This document shows, one piece after another, positions 57,901 through 64,000 of a stretch of 64,000 nucleotides of DNA. Numbering within the stretch: the stretch's first letter is position 1; each line of letters begins with the position of its first letter. The DNA is from Fallopia convolvulus (lineage: Eukaryota; Streptophyta; Magnoliopsida; Caryophyllales; Polygonaceae). Position numbers and translations under genes: made by a program. The stretch lies in contig OZ024730.1 of the NCBI GenBank assembly GCA_964016875.1, positions 41,523,943 through 41,587,942 on the forward strand, read 5' to 3'. The notes below the pieces were generated by a model that ran no database searches, had not been told where the DNA came from, and saw nothing but the letters and a program-made list of their open reading frames with translations.

Positions 57901-60665
57901 ATTAGTCTGTCGGTGGATATATCAATGGGGCGCATCCTATTGACTCTTGCTCATTGGCTGATACAGTGCCTTTGAGATGGATATAACCCCTATATCAATT
58001 TGGTGCATTTTAACTAAATTCAGTTATTATTATCACATAGCTGAATTTCAGTTTTCCTTGGTCTATCGGGCGCATCCTCCTGATTATGGTATGGGTGCCC
58101 CCATCTTGACCCCCCGGATCCTGCTTGTGCGGGACTATACGGGGGCGATGATGTTGTTTGATGAGTGTTGTGTTAGGGTAGGATGCATTGCCACTTGGTC
58201 ATTTAACTTTCCCCAATTATGGCATTGTCTAATGTTGTTTCTCCTCCAGGACATGCTCTTCAAATCATTCTGGAACATGGGGAGAAGTTATCTGCCATGA
58301 TCGAATTAAGGGAACTGCAAGACACAATTAGCCAAGGACGCTCAACTGGAATTGACCATCCCTACTCTGGTTCAGAAAGGAAAGCTTCAGGTGCCCTTTG
58401 GGATCTAATTCAAATAGTTGGTGAGAGAGCCCGCAGAAATACCATCCTTTTGATGGACAGAGATAATGCTGAGGTCTTCTATAGTAAAGTTTCTGAACTT
58501 GAAGAGGTTTTCTACTGCTTAGAGAGGCAGCTCAGTTGTGTTATCAGTGAAGATCAACCACTTAAGGCTCAGGTCCCTCGAGCTTGTGAACTCTGTAAAG
58601 CATGTATAACCTTGGTGCAAAGTGCAAAGGCTTACAAAAATGAGCATCACATGTGGTATCCACCACCAGATGGCTTAATGCCTTGGTATAGCGAACTTGT
58701 GGTGCGAAATGGGCTTTGGAGCCTCGCTTCATTAATTGTCCAGATTTTAAATGAATATCAAATTGAGTTGCCAGCTAAATTAGATATGTGTTCTCATCTG
58801 GAATCGCTTGCTGATATCATGCTGGAGGCAAGTATTTGTGCCATCACTGCAAAAGTTGAGTGTGGGGGAGAGCATAAAGGTCTTATAGAGGAGTACCACC
58901 AAAGAAGAGATATTCTCCTTGACTGCCTTTATCAGCAAGTCAAAGTTTTCATTGAAGCCGGATCCCAGGTATCTCTATGATGTACACTACTGAGAACATC
59001 ACAAGCCTAATAAGCTATCTGCTTCATAGTGAATTCCTATTAGTCTTACTTTCTCTGGAGTATGCGTTATGACAAGGTGATCTGAATAGTATCCTCTTTG
59101 AATGCTTTTTTCTTTTCCGGCAGGATTCAATGTACGAGACTGAGGAACAAAAGCTTGAGAGATTTAGAAAGCTTTCTTCAAATTTGCTGACAGTTGCAAG
59201 GCAACATCAAGGGTATCATACCCTTTGGAACATCTGTCATGATCTTAATGATTCCGCTCTTCTGAAAAGCCTAATGGTGTGAATATGATTTCTGTTTATT
59301 GCCTTCTACTAAGTTTTATATGCTTATTGTGCTTCATGTTATAGTAGCAAGTTGTTTAGATTTGCCTTTAAATTTGAAGGGAATCAGAGTTGTTGATTGC
59401 AGGACAGAGCCACAGACATTGTAGTATTACTTATTTTCCACTTTGTGAAGCTAAATGTATCATTTTTTTTTTCATATCCATCTTATGGTTATTTAATATG
59501 AAAAACTCAAGCTATACTAGTTTTGATATTTCTCTTCTCTTTCAGAGTTGAAATGTGGCCAACCATGTATTCATTTTTTTTCTTTAAATTTGCATCTTTA
59601 TGTAGTTTACTAACTCTATAATGCTTTCAATGCAGAAAGAGAGTACGGGGCCTAGAGGAGGGTTTAGTTATTTTGTTTTCCAGCAACTATATGAGAACAG
59701 ACAATTTTCCAGGCTCTTGAGATTAGGGGAAGAGTTCCCCGAAGAACTGGCTACTTTTCTGAAGGAACACCTGGATCTTCAGTGGCTTCATGACATATTT
59801 CTCCATCAATTTTCATCTGCTTCACATGCTCTTCATATCCTGGCTCTTTCTGAATATGAAAACTCCATTCTACCAGTTGATGAGGGGATTGAACCTGCAA
59901 GTGCCAGACAAGAACACTCACTAGCAGAAAGGAAAAGATTTTTGTTCCTTTCAAAGATAGCTGCTGTAGCAGGTTGGCTTTGTTCAATTATGACTTGATA
60001 TTTTCTGTCCTTTTCTAGCTGCTATAATGCCAGTGGAATCCCGTTTCATTCTTTCATTTTTATCTTCCTCTTTTTTTAATCTATTGCTTGCTTTTGCATG
60101 ACCCAAAACTAGCAGTAACTTATTGCAAAATTTGTCAAAACTTTGTTTCCGAGTCTTTTGATGAACTGTTTAGCCAAGTGTGATGTAAACAGTAAGAGCA
60201 TCTAGACACTGCAGAAGGATTCTCTTACTAAGGATAAGCTTTTAGCATCTAAAATTGAACATCCCAGTGAAGTAAAAATCACCGGTCACATCTTATGTCC
60301 AGAGATATGTGCAATCATTGTGTTATTCAATTCAAATCTTTTTTGCATCTGTTGTGACTGTAGATGTTGTTTGTCAGGTTATATAACTTAATTCTTGAGT
60401 ACTTGCTTTTGTAAAGTAGGGTGTTCATTCAATGACATGGTGGCTGCACTTGTTAGTTTGACTTCAATGCATATATGTGCTTGTTTTCGCTTCATCAGCA
60501 GGTATTGATCTTTGTTTTTTCACATTGAGCAGGTAAAGATGCTGCATATGAAACAAGAGTAGAACGACTAGATGCTGATTTAAGGATTATGAAATTGCAG
60601 GTAACTTGATGAAATAATTTCAAAACTTGCCTGATTTAAGGATTATGAAATTGCAGAAACCATAT

Positions 60666-60714
<49 letters not shown>

Positions 60715-62240
60715 CACACACACACACAACAGTAAAATCTGTTCTTAGATCATGACTAGTTGATGTACCCGTGCCCTGCACGGGATCTTTAATAGTTGTT
60801 TGATATACTTATTGTAAAAAAAAGTACATATTTTTGAGTGAATATTAAAAATTATTTTCAAATAAATTAAATATAACTTAATGTTAATAACTTCATATAA
60901 TTTAAGCTCTAAATACTATTAACCATTAAGAAAATATGTTTGAAATAACTATCAGACTAAAATAAGAAAAATATGTTTGAGAAAGAAAATTCATATTGTA
61001 ATATTGCAGTGATTTGCATTGTATATGCAAACAACTTAATTTTCCTCTTCGTGCTTCAAACTTTTTTGGAATAGGAAGTGAAAAGTTAATCTTTTGTAAG
61101 TTTGTCTCCATTGTCATCATGTAGGATGAGCTTTAATCTAAATAATTATTTTAAAATACAAATTGAACTACTCATTAAGGAAATATAATTAGTGAATAAG
61201 AAGAAAAAGTAACCATGAAATTTTAGGGATATATATGCATAGAAAAGAATATAATAAATTTATTTCCTTTATATAATTATTTAATCTATATTTATTTTAA
61301 AATACAATAAATTGATATTGATTGATCTAAAAAGTTACATAGATGTAAGCTAATTAAGAAAGATATAGTAATGATTTTATATACATTGATCTTAAATAGT
61401 ATTTGAAAATTATAATGTGGTAGAATTAAGTAATATTTGAAGATTTTTAGATGGGCAAATTAGTAAATGTAAAAATTAATTTGCTTAGGTGGCATAGTTA
61501 AATGATTGACAGATAGGATTGAGTGATTCGACTTTAGTTATAGATATATAGATTTGGTCGAAAGAATTATATTATATAGCTATTATTGTCATTTTAAGAC
61601 AGAACAAAATGGGATTATTTTGTTTCTTTTAATAGAATGATAAAAAAACGCATATATCTGAATAATTCTGTATTCTGGTTTATTTGATGCAATATGCAAA
61701 TCTCTCCGGATCACCTTGCAGGAACAGATCCTAAAGCTCCTATCTGATGAAGATGAGCAAAAAGTAGGACATCAACTATTACCTCCTGGGGATCTTATCA
61801 GACTCTGCCTGAGCAGTGGGTCCCCTGAGCTCTCAGTCAAAGTATTCGACGTTTTTGCATGGACAAGCTCTTCCTTCAGAATAGGAAACAAGAGCTTATT
61901 AGAGGAGTGCTGGAGACACGTAATTGACCAAAACGACTGGGAAAAGCTTTACCAGTTATCAAGATCTGAAGGATGGAGTGAAGAAGACACTTTACGGTAT
62001 CTTGAGAACACCGCTCTCTTCCAGGCGTCTAGAAGGTGCTATGGTCCCAAATCCGAGTCGTTTGATGGTGGATTTGGTGATGTCTTGCCTTTGAGGGGAG
62101 ATTCTGGGCCGTCTGTTGAAGCGATTCTGATGCAGCACAGAGATTATTCGGATGCTGGGAAGTTGATGTTGACTGCTGTAATGATGGGTTGTGCGGAGGT
62201 TGACGTTGGGGCGGATGATTGGTTTTCTCCGATGAAGTAA
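54957..62240 (+). CDS. NUP133: Nuclear pore complex protein NUP133
   Basis: Eight coding exons: 54957-55144, 55622-55746, 55842-57680, 58250-58968, 59124-59276, 59636-59972, 60533-60600, 61722-62240. Phases join to 1,315 residues; Arabidopsis NUP133 is about 1,309. It starts [12 protein letters not shown]; then [31 protein letters not shown] and [20 protein letters not shown] open the N-terminal beta-propeller (to about residue 480), with [20 protein letters not shown] and [20 protein letters not shown]. The rest is the alpha-helical C-terminal part ([73 protein letters not shown]). NUP133 is a scaffold of the Y-shaped NUP107-160 complex at the nuclear envelope. All splice sites are GT/AG and I see no lesion. 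Confidence 0.96.
60575..60656 (+). repeat. 26-bp direct duplication of the end of NUP133 exon 7
   Basis: CTGATTTAAGGATTATGAAA plus TTGCAG at the exon end (60575-60600) is repeated exactly at 60631-60656 in the following intron. The first copy is followed by GTAAC (donor), the second by AAACC (no donor). The coding reading is unaffected. Confidence 0.95.
60668..60730. repeat. (CT)n-(CA)n compound microsatellite in NUP133 intron 7
   Basis: About 22 CT units followed by ATCACACACACACACACA. A simple dinucleotide repeat in an intron. Confidence 0.97.
60757..61555. mobile_element. Dispersed-repeat-like insertion in NUP133 intron 7
   Basis: It begins ACTAGTTGATGTACCCGTGC with a CCCGTGCCCTGCACGGG hairpin and ends AT-rich at TTATAGATATATAGAT. 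Sequences with a CTAGT...CCCGTGC...GCACGGG start recur in many plant genomes. It has no coding capacity and I cannot classify it (MITE, Helitron or LINE end). Confidence 0.4.
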
Positions 62241-62416
62241 TTGATTTACTTGTAGATGTAGGATGTGTTCGTTTTTGTATGAAAATGGTTATGAATATTA
62301 GGAAAAGGGAAACTGGTTAGTTTGTTAAACTCTTTAAGGAATACACCAAGAGCCATACAGTTGCCAATTTAGTAATGCCTCTGTCTCCTCTATTTCGTTT
62401 TGGTAGTTTCTGCATT

Positions 62417-62495
62417 TGTGCTTTTAACCTAATCATAGGTTAAAAGCACAAATGACGTTTTAACCTGTGCTTTTAACCTTTTAAGTTAAAAAGGT
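62417..62495. repeat. Perfect hairpin and related inverted repeats after NUP133
   Basis: GTGCTTTTAACCTA and TAGGTTAAAAGCAC flank a 4-base loop (ATCA); TTTTAACC and GGTTAAAA recur up to 62495. It lies about 180 bp past the NUP133 stop and could form a stem in the 3' untranslated RNA, or be a small MITE relic. Confidence 0.7.
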
Positions 62496-63303
62496 TAAAA
62501 TAAAAAAGGACAATATCACACCAACCCCTCAAATTTCTATACAACTCAGACTCGTCCCAATCTATAAGAAGAGATTGTACCGATAAGGCGATAACCCAAA
62601 ATCGATTTACAAATCCCATTTTAATTGATTCAAAGCAACCTGAAAAAAAAACTAGCGTCGTAAGGACACTTCATCTTCTTGCTTGAGCTGGAAGGAAAAT
62701 AATAAAGAGAGAAAAGGAATCACAATTTTCGTTGCTCGAGCTTGAAGGAAAATAAAAAGAGAGAAAAGGAATCACACTTTTCGTTGGTTTCTTTAACGAA
62801 AAAAAACCGGCCCAATCTTCAAAAATGGGCTCATATCTTAATATAAAAGGCCCATGATAAATACTCCGTATAAGGAAGCTAAATATCACATCTAAATGGC
62901 TAGAAGGCGGTCTATCCTTCTTTGGATAGTTGTGATATGTAATCGAGTTTAAAGACTAACTAATTAATGAATGAGACCTTATTAACATACCCACTTTTGG
63001 AAAAATTTAGCGAAAATCCAAAAAGGAAAAAAAAAAAGAAAATACTTTCCTAGAAAAACAAGCTAAAGTCCTCAAGACTCAAGAGGAATAAATCCTACAA
63101 CGCTACACAACATATCAAAAGATTTGCTTCTCCTCTTAAGCTGATCCCGCGAACCCTATACGCCGTTTAGAAGCTAATTTGGATGGGATTGAGTCGTGAC
63201 TGGTCGAGGTCGTGGTCGAGCTTGCTTCCTGAAGATCCCTTATCTAGGTGAGGGCAACGTCGAGGAGGTTCATTATGCACTCCCAGATGGAGATGACCCG
63301 TTT
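62496..63303. other. Intergenic DNA after NUP133
   Basis: No gene recognised. A direct duplication of about 45 bp (GGAAAATAAA-AAGAGAGAAAAGGAATCACA) occurs at about 62691-62775. 63160-63303 is GC-richer and leads up to the LTR. Confidence 0.5.
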
Positions 63304-63936
63304 TGATGCGACTCTGCCCTAGCTCGGACCCTACTCAGACGGACCCGAGACGTCCTAGACCTTGGAGACCCCCTTGGATTAGGACTTAGTATCATTTATG
63401 TATTATTTATATTATTATTTCTATTTTCGTCATTTACATTCCGTCTTTACTATTTTGGGCATGTGTTCTCTTATGCTTAAGAGACCGGCCCATTAAGCTA
63501 TCATAAGGCCTATTAGGCCATTAGGGTTAGATTGCAACTTTCTATTTTTAGAAGTTACTATTATTAGTATTATGGGCTTGGATGTTGGGCCTAGCATGTT
63601 GCTAACCCTAATCCAGCCCATTTAGAATTAGGGTTTTGTGTGGCCTCCACTATATAAAGGAGCCACACCTCCTCTTATTAATTACGTCATAATGAAATAG
63701 CCAAAGTTATAGTAGAGTCGAGAATCCTCCTAGCCTTGGCCCGACGTCACCCCGGTTACTTTGTCGAGTCCAACGGCCAACGTTCTAGTCCTTTCCCTCG
63801 CCCCACCCTCGTTCCGACGAGCACTAGAGGTCGCGAGTCCACTTTTGTGGTCTCGTATTTATCCGGTTACCCTTGTCGGAAAAGATCCGGACGTTTCGAG
63901 CCTAGATCCGCCCCTTGTGACCCTATGGTCGCATCA
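63304..63936 (+). repeat. 5' LTR of an LTR retrotransposon running off the window
   Basis: 633 bp with terminal inverted ends TGATGCGAC and GTCGCATCA. It has a TATA box (ACTATATAAAGGAG at about 63650) and a leader after it. Its start follows CGTTT, the expected left target duplication; the right copy is outside the window. Reads as +. Confidence 0.85.
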
Positions 63937-63938
63937 AT

Positions 63939-64000
63939 TGGTATCTAATCCCTTTTGTTGAGTTTGCTTATAACAGGTCCAAGCACTCGGCAACCAAGAT
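63939..64000 (+). mobile_element. Primer-binding site and start of the internal region
   Basis: Two bases after the LTR comes TGGTATCTAATCCC. The first seven bases match the TGGTATC start of the initiator Met-tRNA site used by many plant LTR elements. Too little follows to identify the lineage. Confidence 0.7.

Overview
This is nuclear DNA from a flowering plant, probably a eudicot. The evidence is two intron-rich plant genes, a nucleoporin (NUP133) and a SEN1/UPF1-type RNA helicase, sitting in a sea of plant transposons: Ty3/gypsy Tat-lineage LTR elements, FAR1-type Mutator-like elements, and hAT and Tourist MITEs. I cannot name the species.

Layout. 1-589 is an uninterrupted (AAC)n array. 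590-4400 is AT-rich decayed repeat DNA. 4400-14522 is a 5'-truncated Tat-type retrotransposon with decayed gag, protease, RT, two RNase H domains and integrase on the + strand and an antisense gene on the - strand. Its gag is split by a striking 1,752-bp palindrome (4757-6508) with TG...CA ends and a perfect 5-bp target duplication. 14523-17993 holds more decayed LTR-element DNA, a hAT MITE and a tandem repeat. 17994-39602 is a four-level nest: a Pack-MULE carrying a fragment of a leucine-rich-repeat receptor gene; in one of its terminal repeats a second MULE (19229-39526) with a Ulp1-like protease gene on + and a FAR1-type transposase gene on -; in the transposase exon a Tat retrotransposon (27820-38566, - strand); in its integrase a solo LTR (31762-33271). 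Target duplications can be read at every level.

40606-46788 is an apparently intact helicase gene of seven coding exons. About 600 bp downstream is a relic of a WW-domain DEAD-box helicase gene. Immediately after it is a second nest: a Tourist-like MITE (47760-53045) containing a hAT MITE (47779-52312) containing a gag-only LTR element (48409-52182). 53049-54956 is LTR-like and intergenic DNA. 54957-62240 is the NUP133 gene in eight coding exons. The window ends in the 5' LTR and primer-binding site of another LTR retrotransposon (63304 to beyond the end).

The two host genes look functional: all splice sites and phases work and lengths fit their families. Every transposon gene is broken. The features most worth a second look are the palindromic LTR-bounded insertion, the TTTGTTCAT repeat that fills the introns and flanks of the inner MULE, and the homologous antisense genes of two Tat elements (with a possible third remnant).
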